NCBI RefSeq assembly: GCF_905220365.1
Contig: NC_061139.1
Coordinates: 12,113,001 to 12,177,000, forward strand
DNA length: 64,000 nucleotides
Source of the DNA: Vanessa cardui
Lineage: Eukaryota; Arthropoda; Insecta; Lepidoptera; Nymphalidae
Direction: 5' to 3'
Shown: piece by piece, positions 34,946 to 45,962 of the stretch
Layout: each line of letters starts with the position of its first letter
How positions within the stretch are numbered: position 1 is the stretch's first letter
The notes under the pieces: model-generated
Seen by the model: only the letters and a program-made list of their open reading frames with translations
What the model was told of the DNA's origin: nothing
Database searches by the model: none
Made by a program: the position numbers and the translations under genes

Positions 34946-35247
34946 TCAATATTGTGAATATGCAGATGACGGCCTCTTTGCGTTCGTGTCATCAAACACA
35001 TCCACTTATAAATCTTGCGACAGATCTCCGATAACCGATATCACGATATTACAAACCAGAAGAAGTCGACAGTCTTGCGTCGACATAGCAATTGTCATTG
35101 CGATCGGTATAGAAATCTGCAGGATTATTCTCATGATAAAATATAGGATGAAAATTTTCTTCATAAAAATCTATATGTAAGTAACTTTAATGGCGATGCT
35201 ATGTGGAAATCTATTAATCTCAAATAAATTAAAAGCACATTAAATAT
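34946..35247. other. No gene
   Basis: A plus-strand 64-codon frame (34986-35180), isoleucine-rich at the end, has no recognised features. Confidence 0.4.
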
Positions 35248-35440
35248 AATAAAAGTAACTCTGTCTTTGTGTCTGTTTGTCGCTCTTTCATGACCAAACC
35301 GCTGAACCGAATTTCATGAAATTTGGTATGTAGCAAACTAGAACTTCGTGAAAGGACATAGGCTATATTTTTGCCTGACACATCACAACCAATGAACCAA
35401 CACGACTACTGGTATCTTATGAAGTATGGTAAAATATCAC
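35248..35440 (+). mobile_element. Hel-E copy
   Basis: AAGTAACTCTGTCTTTGTGTC, CGCTCTTTCATGACCAAACC, GCTGAACCGAATTTCATGAA and AAAGGACATAGGCTATATTT. The GC-rich right end is decayed. Confidence 0.78.
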
Positions 35441-35530
35441 AGACATTTATTTCGTATCTTAAGTGCAATTCTGTAAAAAAACAGCTGTTATTAAATATTG
35501 CAAATTAAATTTGACGTGCTACTAGTGAGA

Positions 35531-35595
35531 AATAAAATCTTAAATCGATTCTTACGATCGTGTAGAAATCGTAAGAATCCATTTAAGATTTTATT
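35531..35595. repeat. Near-perfect 28-bp hairpin
   Basis: Arms 35531-35558 and 35568-35595 pair at 27 of 28 positions across the 9-base loop CGTGTAGAA. The size (65 nt) is in the range of a precursor microRNA. The near-perfect pairing, however, is more usual for a recent foldback repeat or an inverted duplication. Confidence 0.85.
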
Positions 35596-36036
35596 AGATG
35601 AACTTGAAGATCAATTCACCAAATAAACTAAATTTTTATCTTTTAAATTAAATTCCAAATAATAACTTAAAGTTAATTTATTTTCTATATCACTCGTATA
35701 ATAAAAACAACAATCTATTATTATCTTTCAAAGCGGTACAAAATAATAAAATCTTCCCAAAGCTTTGACCTAACATTATAAGATTTTCTCGGTGACGCGG
35801 TCAATGCTATTGATTCAATAACAACCAGTCGTTCGACTGATTGTCAAACTGGTCGAGCAACATGTTGCACAATCCCATACTGACATTATCATTAAACGTA
35901 CTGCCGGTACGACTTAGAATTTTTCTATTATCATATTAAAGTATGGTACAAGGGATACAAATAGCGATAACGATAACGCTAAGATTCCGTGACTACATTT
36001 TCCAAAACAAAATAGATTTTTATGGAGGATTTTTCT
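35596..36036. other. No gene
   Basis: Nothing recognised. Confidence 0.5.
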
Positions 36037-36112
36037 TGGACCTTCTCTTTAAAGAGAGAGGCCTTGGCCCAACAGTGGGAAATTTACAGGGTATTGTTGT
36101 TTGTTGTTGTTG
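36037..36112 (+). mobile_element. SINE-1 3' fragment
   Basis: ACCTTCTCTTTAAAGAGAGAGGCC, AACAGTGGGAAATTTACAGG and a TTGTTGTTTGTTGTTGTTGT tail. Strong 5' truncation. Confidence 0.83.
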
Positions 36113-37066
36113 TAAGATTTTCTTCATCAGTCATATTTCAATTTCAAATTTTATTTAAGATGGCAGCATGAGTGCTTCCGTACCATGCCCTAAAGAGACA
36201 GAATGAGTACCGTTGGTTTATTGGGTGTTCAAGTGCACTAGGCGTTCTTTGCACCGACTAGTTCCAAAAACACCCGAAACGCGCGAGTTTTGTCAGCGAG
36301 ATAAAAAGGTTCAGACTCCATTATATTATTATAGGAAACTTAGGTCAATCAATTGCATATTATTACAATTTATACTTGTGTCCTTGTTGAATGCTCAAGC
36401 CAGAATGTCTATCCAGCTGCATAGCCGAGCTCAACGATGACAAAGTAATATCTGTGATTGGCCACCGTTTTTGATTGGCTATCGCAGATTTAGTCAAATT
36501 AACATCTAATAAAAGAAACATTAATTAATCTAGTCAAAATCTACCTTAGTTACTTATAATACAGTTTTATAATAGAACTATTGAAATAATTTGTGAAATT
36601 CATAACGAATTTGACATCTATCAAAATCTTAAAATTAATCCGTTATGAAAATTTAAAGACACTAGCTCATTCATTTTATAAATCCATGCAATTGACTTAA
36701 TAAAATATGTATCGTATATATTCTTCCTCTTTTATATCCAAACAAATACAAATCAAACCTATCTTGGGTCGAATCAGATTGAATCAAATTCAATATGAAA
36801 ATGTAATTTAATTTCATGTCTTGTATCAATCTTAAAATTGTCATTTTAGCTTCCATGTCAAAATACTTGACGTGAATATTGGATTAAAATTCCTTGTTTA
36901 GGTTACAGTAAAGAATTTCAAAGTAGTAACTCAAAGAGGGTTTTAGGTCACGGTATTTTATTTTTCAAAATCTGTTATGAGTATTTTACTTTGCGTATGG
37001 GAATGGAAACATTCTATTAAACGGATTAATCATCTATACGTATTATATATAAGAATCATCAGATAC
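36113..37066. other. No established gene
   Basis: A 75-codon plus-strand frame (36213-36440) runs through a mildly GC-rich stretch (CCAAAAACACCCGAAACGCG). No motif is recognised and it is not called. Confidence 0.4.
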
Positions 37067-37335
37067 AGGCCTTTGCTAGCCCATCCATGTAGGTACCACC
37101 CAGTCATCAGTTATTACCGCTAAACACACAGTACTCAGTATTGTTGTGTTCCGGTTTGAGGGGTGAGTGAGCCAGTGCAACTACAGGCACAAGGGACATA
37201 AAATCTGAGTTCCCAAGTTTTTCGTTTTGCGATGTAAGGAACGGTTAATTTTTCTTATAGCACTGTTATTTATGGGCGGTGGTGACCACTTATCATAAGG
37301 TATATATGCTCATCCGCCAACGTATAGAATAAAAA
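37067..37335 (+). repeat. Rep-B copy
   Basis: GGCCTTTGCTAGCCCATCC, AGTACTCAGTATTGTTGTG, GACATAAAATCTGAGTTCCC and TGGGCGGTGGTGACCACTTA. Small deletions in the last third. Confidence 0.87.
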
Positions 37336-37480
37336 TAATACGTAAAAAAAAATCAAGTAAAGTCGGTAAATGTCCAACAGCTTGTTTTTGACCTCTTGTT
37401 TTGAATTGAAGATTTAAGAGTAAATCCTACCGCACTCCAATAAATTGATGGATAAGCATGTGCCAAGTACCCTTCCACTC

Positions 37481-37600
37481 GTGCAGGTTCCGTGGCACGA
37501 GACGAATGCAAATTAAGCAGTTAAAATCCAGTGGTTTCCTGGTCTTGAAAACATAAACCTTATAATTCACGTGTACTAACCACTGCGCCGTCTCGGTTCG
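37481..37600 (-). mobile_element. SINE-1 head, old copy
   Basis: Minus-strand head with AACCACTGCGCCGTCTCGG and AAATCCAGTGGTTTCCTGGTC-TTGAAAAC. The B box is decayed, and the 3' half is lost or unrecognisable. Confidence 0.6.
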
Positions 37601-38306
37601 CATTGAAATAATAACAATATAATACACGATTACATGTCCCTAAGAGCCCGGAAGTGTGACGTCACAGATTCACTCAGCTGTAATCAAGGCTAAGAACTCA
37701 ATACAAGTACATTCAATCACTACCATTCTTGGTGTTGCTATTATTTATCATTATATAATTATACATATTTTTTGGTATTGATGGTAGACCAGATCATATT
37801 AGAGGGACCAAATGTTTAAAGTTATGGTAGGAAAACATCTGGCGAATGGTCAGATATATTATCTAAGTCTGTTCTTTATTATATCTGGTCGCTTCCAAAA
37901 CTAATCTTAGGATATCCTTATGATGAATAATATATATCTATGTGTATTTATTACTTATTTAATGTCTTGGTATTCATATCGATAGGCAAGTCTAAGTGTA
38001 GGTTATATTATAGGATATATATTTTAGGTCTGAGGTATTTATTTTCGTACCGAACCAATTGTAATTTGCGACGATTATATAGTATGTATATATGTATATT
38101 GAAAAAAGATTTTGACGATGACTTTTAAGCATAACACAAAAAAATTATAATCTATGTGTTTTTATATCTGTGCTTATATTCAACAGTTCAAAAACGTGAC
38201 CAAAAAAAATTTATAATTATGTTTGAAAATTTTTACCTCCATAAATAAGAACGAAGATACGAACATAGTCTTGTACATATAATGATAAAACTTCTCGCAA
38301 GTCACA
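37601..38306. other. No gene; AT-rich non-coding
   Basis: Nothing supported. Confidence 0.5.
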
Positions 38307-38435
38307 ATGATACAGGAACGGCTCCGGCTGCAGCAAATTGAGGAAGCGCTAATAGACCCAGTAAATAGTTATAACGTCATACGATGCTCTTATATGGACC
38401 GCGATCGCCCACTGATTCAATTATATCAGAACTAA
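38307..38435 (+). CDS. Small open frame of 42 codons with coding-like composition
   Basis: ATG at 38307 in the context TCACAATGA, stop TAA at 38433. The product begins MIQERLRLQQIEEALIDPVN and ends LYQN. An amphipathic Glu/Leu/Gln-rich helix at residues 3-16 is likely. Codon use (CGG CTC CGG CTG CAG) and GC content stand out sharply from the AT-rich DNA on both sides. No family is recognised. It might be an exon of a host gene, a fragment of a transposon protein or a small gene. Confidence 0.3.
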   Translation: MIQERLRLQQIEEALIDPVNSYNVIRCSYMDRDRPLIQLYQN

Positions 38436-39526
38436 TATTATATTTTATTTTGTTAAGGAAACAAATAATACAAAACAAAATACAAAAACAAAACATTAAC
38501 CAATACAGATTCCATTAGTAAACAATACATGTATAATAATGTGAGCAAATGAGAAACAAAAAAGTGAAAATTACAATTAAAATTAAGAATTTACCTAATA
38601 TGAAAACTAATATATAAGTATAGAAAAAGAAACATTATAAAAAAGTACAGAACACAAATAAATAAACGAAAATAAAACTTTGTACATAAAACTGCAAAAA
38701 TATACAAAGACAAATTAATAACAAAAATTTAGTAATTTGGAAATTTTATTTACTATTAATAACACTTTGATTTTAAAGCTTCATCATTATAATATACAAT
38801 AGAATTACAGTCTTTAATTGTACTTGCTACATAATCGATAAATAAACGTACCTTGTTTACTAAGTACTTAGTATGTATAACAAGCAATATGTATATAATA
38901 TGAACTTAAACATATGTCTATCTTTTAAAAGTGCCAAATAACCCGAGCGAACCAGTTTAAACCAGTTAAAAATCCGGATAAATGGTGTAAAGTGCTTCCA
39001 TCAATATTTCTCACTAACAGACCGAAGTTTTGAATTTAGCAGATTACAATCCCGTATTTCAAAAGCACGTTCGCGTTGTACCCTACGTTTACAGTCATTT
39101 CGTTGTCTTATTGGGTTTTGAAAGAGAAAACATGTAGTTTATGAACTGATATAAATGTCAATTTTCTTGGACATATTTTTCATAACAATGTCTTATTGAG
39201 CTGGTTTATCACTTTATAAATGCTTATGTAATTGGACCACAAATTACAAAACCATTATAAATTGAGCTTATAACTTAGATATATTCGATTAGCGAAGTTT
39301 GAATTTTTTGTTGTCAAATATCTTTCGACGTTTTGTGGATGAAAAAACGTCATGCTTCAACTTCTCTGACGTCATAACCTGATCCAATTCTCATCTTTGT
39401 CAGTCATGACCATTATAATCACTCTATTCTTTCACACGAACTCCGAACTCAATCGATTACCTTTTGAGGACTTCTTACCTCCTGGTACTTAATTGTATTA
39501 TCAATATGATTACATGATTGATCTTA
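38436..39526. other. No gene; A-rich non-coding
   Basis: Long A-rich stretch (38450-38720). Nothing recognised. Confidence 0.55.
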
Positions 39527-39706
39527 AATATCCTTTATCCAAGTATTTAAGTACTTTTGAACCAATTTACAAGATTTAATTGAACGTAAAGATCCCGGAC
39601 CACCGGTTCGGAATAAATTAAACCGAGATGAACCGACAAAGAAGTCACTACTTACACTGTTTCACTAATTTAATTACATGTATGAACTATACACGCCTGG
39701 ATAACT
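39527..39706 (+). repeat. Rep-C copy, strongly diverged
   Basis: AAGTACTTTTGAACC, GACCACCGGTTCGGAA, AACCGAGATGAACCGACAA and ACACGCCTGGATAAC keep Rep-C order with many changes. Confidence 0.65.
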
Positions 39707-39763
39707 TTTTTCTTTTATGTAATTGTTATGGAATTGGGCACATGTATGAACTTTTCGTGAAAG

Positions 39764-39882
39764 AATATTAAACATTCCTAGATCGTCAATGTGTTAGTCA
39801 TCTTCGGAACTAAAATGTCTCATGTGCCTGTTGCACTGGCTCACTTAACCTTCAAATCAGAACACAAGAATACCTCACAATA
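39764..39882 (-). repeat. Rep-B fragment
   Basis: ATTCCTAGATCGTCAATG, CTTCGGAACTAAAATGTC, TGTGCCTGTTGCACTGGCTC and TCAAATCAGAACACAAGAAT. Confidence 0.7.
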
Positions 39883-39890
39883 TGTAATTG

Positions 39891-40130
39891 AACGACCTCT
39901 ATGGTCGAGTAGTGTGTATATCAGTTTTCACAGGTACGCCAATCCGAAATCCCGGGTTTGATTTCCGGCCGAACCGATGTAGAGAAGTTCTAGTTATTTT
40001 TTTCATGTTGTCTTGGGTCTTTATGTTTGTGATAAGGTCGTTCTGACTTTCCATAACACAATACTTTAGCTACTTCCATTGGGATCAGAGTAATGTATGT
40101 GATGTCTCGGAATTTTATTATTTATAATTT
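39891..40130 (+). mobile_element. SINE-2 copy
   Basis: TATGGTCGAGTAGTGTGTAT at the head, CCCGGGTTTGATTTCCGG at the B box, and TTGGGATCAGAGTAATGTAT near the 3' end. Both promoter boxes have substitutions, so this is older than the copy at 27654. Confidence 0.86.
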
Positions 40131-40612
40131 AATTGTAAATAAAAACCATATCTTTAAAAAAGAAAATAAGACAAGAATACAATTATCAAATGCGACAAAG
40201 TCCTCAATAGACAGCCCTTGTTTCAATCAAATCCATTTCTACGGACCAGTACTTTGCGTAATGGAAATCTATATAACACTCAAGCTTTGCCTAACTAATA
40301 CGTACTGTATCCGACCGGTAAATAACCGTATAAATAATATATGATAGATAGTACGATATTATTACTAATGTTTTACATTTCATAAAATTTTAAGGCCATT
40401 GAACAATTTCCGATGCGTCAATCAACTCGGTTCAAATTGGCATTGGATATATATAAATAAAACAAATCGCAACACCTAACCTTCGAATATATATAGACTT
40501 TTGTAACGAAATATAAATAAGTGAGTTTATTTGTAAATAAATTCAGTTCAAATTTCAAGTTTTTATAAATTTAAAAGTATCAAATGGTGATTCATTTTAC
40601 ATTCAGTACTAT
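40131..40612. other. No gene
   Basis: An 83-codon plus-strand frame (40093-40344) starts inside SINE-2 and has no recognised features. Confidence 0.45.
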
Positions 40613-40850
40613 GCCGAACTGGCTTAGTGACTAGAGCGCACTACATTTTAACCAATGATTTTGGGATGAATACCAGGCAAGCACCACTGATTTTTCATGT
40701 GCTTAAGAAAGAGGAGGAGACCATTATCTATCTTATTTTTAAGAATCCACCAAACCGCATTCGAGAAGCGTGGTGGAATATGCTCCTAACCTTTTCCTTG
40801 AAGGGAGAGGAATCCTAAGCCCAGCGGTGGGAACTTTATAGGCTGCTACT
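40613..40850 (+). mobile_element. SINE-1 copy, old, internal deletion
   Basis: Head CTGGCTTAGTGACTAGAGCG, body CAGGCAAGCACCACTGATTT, deletion of the region before GAGGAGACC, and 3' end CCCAGCGGTGGGAAC-TTTATAGGCTGCT. Confidence 0.85.
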
Positions 40851-42139
40851 ATTATTTACCATAAAATTTTGAGATTATTAGGCTGTTATTATCTTATATC
40901 AAAACACATTCAGATAACATATCATTGTAAATAAGTAAAAAAGATAATTACTGAGATTATGGCAAGTATCGATAGACTTTACATTCCATAACCAATTTAA
41001 ATTATTAGTATAAGCCAATTTTTGTCTCAGTGATTTTGTAGATAAAAAAGATCGGTAATTTATACACATCTACTACTGGATCTCTTCATAAGGATCTTAT
41101 TGCAATTCCATAAATTGTTTCGATTTAACAAATAATTATTTTTAGAGAGCGGATAAAAGTTACTGGCTGGAAAGAGAGCAGCGCAATTGTTGTTAAAAAA
41201 AAAAACGCAAAACGCGGGAATATACCTCGTCAGTTTATAATTAAATTAAATCAAAACAAAAAGTTTCGAAATTCGTAAAAATCTGTGGAACAAACACAAA
41301 GTTTCGCGGGAGAAACTAGTTGTATTTTATAAATGATGATCATTTAAATTAAGAATAGGCTATTTGACAATGCAAAAAATAAAGCGTCGATTATTGTAAT
41401 TAGTATATATTACGTGTTTAACAATGGTTATTTACTAACGAAAGTTGAAAGTATTACTTAATTTATTCAAAAATCCTTAAAAGAAATCATAATTTCAAAC
41501 GTTTGTCACGTGACACAAAACGCTCCTGATTGGCCGGGCTTATTATGAAGTTACTTGCTTGTTAAACTTGCTTGTCTATATGTACCATAGATAAAAATAC
41601 AGGCAAATGACGACACCGACCCCATTGCAGCGCCATATTGTCAAAGTACCGTTTTCGCGCACTATTTAAATCTGAAATTTATAATGATATTTTAAGAGCC
41701 AGTCAAGTAGCCTATTATTACATTTGATAATAAATATTGGAAAGAAACAATGCACCGTGATAAACAAACTTGTCTCACGTGATAAAAATCATGTGTTCAG
41801 TTCCGATCCGCGATTAATGTTAGTGTCCGTCTGAGGAATGTTCCTTGCTCGTGGAAATGCTTTTGGTTTCTCAGTGTTACTGCGCCGATATATGATGTTA
41901 TCGCTATCGGTAATGAAGATCGATTCAATGTACTTGGTCCATCCATAATTGGTCGGATAAGAATCGTTCCGAGCATAACTAATTAGTTGATTGCCTTGTG
42001 TATTTATTAATAACTATCATAAGTAGACCTTGGTGGGAGGAAGATGGTTACAAGAATTAGTGTCTGGAAATAACGTCCGAAAGTTTTTACGTCATAGATT
42101 GAAAAATAGGCTATGCGTTTGGCCACTGATTGGTTACCT
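40851..42139. other. No gene; mild GC rise at 41760-42000
   Basis: 41790-41990 (TTCCGATCCGCGATTAATG... to ...ATCGTTCCGAGC) has higher GC than its surroundings but no open frame or repeat match. Confidence 0.45.
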
Positions 42140-42176
42140 ATGTGCCAACCTTGAGAACTATGATGATATAACTCTG
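42140..42176 (-). repeat. Rep-B fragment, weak
   Basis: TGTGCCAACCTTGAGAACTATGATG resembles the GCGCCACCAACCTTGGGAAC block. Confidence 0.4.
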
Positions 42177-42245
42177 TATATCTATCTATATATGAAATGT
42201 ATGACAAGTGGGTGGTAACTACTGCCAGCGCCAAGTCATCCAGTA

Positions 42246-42266
42246 ATATATATATATATATATATA
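42246..42266. repeat. (TA)n microsatellite
   Basis: About ten TA units directly before the poly-T of the Rep-B copy. Confidence 0.9.
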
Positions 42267-42574
42267 TTTTTTTTTTTTTTATGGTATAGGTTGACGGACG
42301 AGCATATGGGCCACCTGATGGTAAGTGGTCACCATTACCCATAGACAATGACGCTGTAAGAAATATTAAGTATTCCTTAAATCGTCAATGCGCCACCAAC
42401 CTTGGGAACTAAGATATTATGTCCCTTGTGCCTGTAGTTACACTGGCTCACTCACCCTTCAAACCGGAACACAACAATACCGAGTAGTGTTGTTTGGCGG
42501 TAGAATAACTGATGAGTGGGTGGTACCTACCCAGACGGGCTTGCACAAAGCCCTACCACCAAGTAAATATATAT
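42267..42574 (-). repeat. Rep-B, most intact copy
   Basis: Runs from a 14-T stretch (minus-strand A tail) through ATGGTATAGGTTGACGGACG, all internal blocks and GGGCTTGCACAAAGCCCTAC to CACCAAGTAAATATATATA. It is a good reference for the family. The 113-codon minus-strand frame and the 62-codon plus-strand frame lie within it and are incidental. Confidence 0.93.
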
Positions 42575-42772
42575 AAGACTAGTCGTCATCCGCTGATTCG
42601 CTCGCGTTTTAGGGTATTGGTTGTCACGTGTTAGGAAAAAAGTAGCCTTGGTTCTTTCTTGGAGTTCAAGTTTGCTTCTTACCAAATTTCATGAAATTTG
42701 GTTCAGCGGTTTGTCCGTGAAAGAGCGACAGGCTGACAGAGTTACTTTCACATTTGTAATATTAATATAGAT
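42575..42772 (-). mobile_element. Hel-E, near full length
   Basis: Begins immediately after Rep-B with ACTAGTCGTCATCC, the reverse of a GC-rich CTAGT-type 3' end. Contains GGAGTTCAAGTTTGCTTCTT and GGTTCAGCGGTTTGTCCGTG, and ends AATATTAATATAGATT. Confidence 0.83.
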
Positions 42773-43471
42773 TTTAAGTAAATCTTCACGAATTGTAATG
42801 AAATGGAAGGCATACAAGCGACGTGAATCCCACGTGATAAGTTCCAGAAAGAATCCATCGGATATATTTCTCTAGACACCGACATGAATATTTCATGACC
42901 TAGACGAAGGAACGGAAATAAGTAATTTACTTTATGCCTAAGTCTCCATTTTCACGTTTAAATATTTGACTTTACATCGTGGGAACACTTCAATTTGACG
43001 ACATTAAATTTATTCCATACGATCTCTTTTAATTCTAGGTAAAAACTTTAGTCATAATGTTAAGATTAGTCTTTCTAGATATCAGTAACAGATTTTAGTC
43101 ATCCAGAATTTATTTAAATTATCTATGCAGGTTAGGGAAAACTTTATTCAATACCAAATGACCAAGGAACCAACTAAAATATCAGCTGTTATGGACAGAT
43201 AGGAAGATGTGGAATCGTTTAATCATGTACTGTTTATGGTTGGATGGAGCTCTCAGGGGGAAGAGTGATCTTGTCCCCCATTTTCTCCGTTAGTATGCAC
43301 TCATTGCAGCCGTTTTCCTCAGAGATAATTATGTTTCTATACTAAACCTGCATTTAGTATCACCATCATCTAGATGAGTGATAATCAATTTAGTATATAA
43401 CTTAACAATGTCCAATCATACGTCATTTTTTTTGTTCTTATTATAATATTTTTAGTACAACTTTATAATGT
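42773..43471. other. No gene
   Basis: A hairpin-like GGGGGAAGAGTGATCTTGTCCCCC near 43256 is the only distinct item. Confidence 0.5.
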
Positions 43472-43848
43472 ACTAGCAACCCGCCCTGGCTTCACGCGTG
43501 TGCAATGCTGATACTATATATACTACAGAATGTCTTTAGAAAGTCTACCATCGTGTAATTTATTGAAGATCGTTATAGAGTGTACAATACTGTACTACAT
43601 TATTTTGATCTATCTCGTAGGGTTCAAACAATATCAACGCAAAAAAATTTGTGTGTTTATTTATGACATCTATTTAAAAACCTGTAATATAATTAGTGAC
43701 TAATATATTGTGCATGTTTTGTACATATAAACCTTCTCCTTGAATTAATCTATCTATTGAAAAAACACAAAAAAATCCGTTATGTTATTTTAAATATCTA
43801 AGCATACATAGGTACAGACAGCGGTCAGCGACTTTGTTTTATCGTCAC
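43472..43848 (-). mobile_element. Hel-D copy, left member of head-to-head pair
   Basis: Starts on the plus strand with ACTAGCAACCCGCCCTGGCTT (reverse of the Hel-D 3' end) and ends at GCGACTTTGTTTTATCG. At about 377 bp it is longer than other copies, with extra sequence in 43550-43700. Confidence 0.82.
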
Positions 43849-44021
43849 TACATAGTATAAAACAAAGTCGCTTTCTCTATCCCTATATGCACATATATGC
43901 TTAAATCTTTAAAAATACGCAAGGGATTTTGATGCGGTTTTTTTAATAAAATTTTTTTCTGGAGTCTGTAGTATATTTAGAATCAGTATTGTACTCGTGC
44001 GTAGCCGGGCGGGTCGCTAGT
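43849..44021 (+). mobile_element. Hel-D copy, right member of head-to-head pair
   Basis: Starts TACATAGTATAAAACAAAGTC exactly where the opposite copy ends. It has lost the middle (from TTTTTTAATA to GGAGTCTGTAGTATATTTAG) and ends GCCGGGCGGGTCGCTAGT. Confidence 0.86.
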
Positions 44022-44466
44022 ACTATCAAAAGAGATAAAGAAGATGTTATTCGCTTCTAGGTTTCAAGTAAAGGTATGACTTTGTAACTAACTTATAAAA
44101 AGGGTAGTTCATATATGTATTTGAAATGTATAGCGTTAACAATCGTACCCACGTCCTCCATAATCAAATACAATCGTGTTCAGACTCAATTTACTTGCGC
44201 GTTCGTTTTTGAGGTCATTGAATATTTGTACAGAACACATATTGCGAGCAAAACGCAAACCATTACGTTTAAGTTAACAAAGCTAGTGTAACTGAAGCGA
44301 TGATGACAAACGCTGTTTACATGTTGATAGCTTTACAACCTCTTCATATAAATTTCGCAAATGTTTTAGTCGCTTTGAAATTGAATGAGAAAGCGCTGCT
44401 AATTGTGTTGAAACTGTTTTCAACTTATATTTAATATCTAGAACTTTGTCGTCCTAAACCCTCCCT
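44022..44466. other. No gene
   Basis: Nothing recognised between two Hel-D copies. Confidence 0.5.
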
Positions 44467-44732
44467 ACATAGTATAAAACAGAGTCGCTTTCTCTGTCCC
44501 TCTATCCCTATGTATGCTTAAATTTTTAAAACTACGCAACTGATTTTGATGCAGGTTTTTTTAATAGATAGAGTGATCCAAGAGGAACGTGTATGTAAAT
44601 AATCCACGGACAATATAGTAAAGAAACACTGTTAATTTTAGAAGTTTCTAATGTGATGTTGTATATAAACAAATTCAATAGTACGTTTAGTATCAGCTCT
44701 GCACCCAAGCGAAGCCGGGGCGGGTCGCTAGT
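44467..44732 (+). mobile_element. Hel-D, full-length reference copy
   Basis: ATAGTATAAAACAGAGTCGC to GAAGCCGGGGCGGGTCGCTAGT with every internal block: CTACGCAACTGATTTTGATG, GATAGAGTGATCCAAGAGG, GGACAATATAGTAAAGAAAC, TTTTAGAAGTTTCTAATGTG and AGTATCAGCTCTGCACCC. No open frame. Confidence 0.9.
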
Positions 44733-44767
44733 TATTTTATATTAAGCAATGGTTGTATCAACAATAA

Positions 44768-45069
44768 ACAACAACAACAACAACAGCCTGTAAATTCCCA
44801 CTGCTGGGCTAAAGGCCTCCTCTCCCTTTGAGTAGAAGGTTTTGGAACATATTCCACTACGCTGTTCCAATGCGGTGGGATACACATGTGGCAGAATTTC
44901 TATGAAATTTGTCACATGCAGGTTTCCTCACGATGTTTTCCTTCACCGCTGCGCACGAGATGAATTATAAAGACAAATTAAGCTCATGAAACAGCAGTGC
45001 TTGCTTGGGTTTGAACCCGCAATTATCGGTTAAGATGCACGCGTTCTAACCACTGGGGCATCTCGACTC
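44768..45069 (-). mobile_element. SINE-1, full length
   Basis: (CAA)5 tail, AACAGCCTGTAAATTCCCAC, a 7-bp gap where TGGTGGAATG follows GCGG, then AACCCGCAATTATCGG and CTGGGGCATCTCGACTC. The A box has one substitution. Confidence 0.93.
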
Positions 45070-45199
45070 AATTTTAGTTTATAATAATTTAATTAGTGTA
45101 AATGTTCCATTGGGCTAGAGGCTTTTCTAGGGCTAGAGCCGTCATAAATCATTTATTACAAGATGATTCTGAGTTCAAATCGATCCATTTTTGAAAAGA

Positions 45200-45472
45200 T
45201 TTGGTGGTAGGGCTTTGTGCAAGGGTAGGTACCACCCATTCATCAGTTATTCTACTGCCAAACAGTAACAGTACTCAGTATAGTTTTGCTCCGGTGAGCC
45301 AGTGTAACTACAGACGCAAAGGACATAGCATCTTAGTTCCCAAGGTTGATGGCGCATTGACGATGTAAGGAATAGTTAATATTTCTTACAGCTTCATTGT
45401 CTATGGGTGATGGTTACCACTTACCATCAGGTGGCCTATATGCTCGTCCGCCAACCTATACCATTAAAAAAA
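45200..45472 (+). repeat. Rep-B copy, near full length
   Basis: TTTGGTGGTAGGGCTTTGTG to CTATACCATTAAAAAAATAA. Lacks GCCCGTCT after GCAAG and the GTTTGAAGGGTGA block. Confidence 0.9.
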
Positions 45473-45473
45473 T

Positions 45474-45552
45474 AACAAGCATAAGTCACGTCAACCCGCT
45501 AATCGCTCGTGACTTGGTCTAGAAAACGAAGAAAGTGTTTCATTCGGTCTGG
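45474..45552 (+). repeat. 72-bp duplicated sequence, copy 1
   Basis: ATAAGTCACGTCAACCCGCT through CATTCGGTCTGGT (45481-45552) is identical to 56826-56897. It contains an AAGTCACG/CGTGACTT stem. It starts directly at the tail of Rep-B. Confidence 0.9.
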
Positions 45553-45833
45553 TTCCACACACTGCATTTATCTGCTTAATTTGTATTTAACACACACTTT
45601 GTACATCTTGATTTCATTTATTATATTAATATTCGTTGCATAACTTTTATTTAATTTAAAACGGATGCTTTACAAGGTTTTGTTTACACAATAATTATTA
45701 TTAATAATATGTTTTTTTAATAATTTATTTTTATAGTGGCATTGTAAGAAGAGCTAAAAATATAATATCAATTGTATATTATATTTTCAATAACGCATTT
45801 AATTGAATATGCTGATGATATACTATGTGTCAA
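45553..45833. other. No gene
   Basis: AT-rich. Nothing recognised. Confidence 0.5.
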
Positions 45834-45962
45834 GGTTGGTAGGGCTTTGGCGATATGTAAGGAATGGCTAATATTTCTTACGGTGTCATATACTATAGGT
45901 ATAGGTATATGTGCATAGTCTGAGATTACTTACTACCATATGGCCTTTATCCTATACTACAA
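45834..45962 (+). repeat. Rep-B with internal deletion
   Basis: TTGGTAGGGCTTTGG is joined directly to CGATATGTAAGGAATGGCTAATATTTCTTACGG, then the 3' block. Confidence 0.75.

Noticed and set aside
42007..42348. Minus-strand frame of 113 codons
   Set aside because: It crosses the Rep-B tail, a poly-T run and a TA microsatellite (giving runs of Lys and Ile/Tyr).
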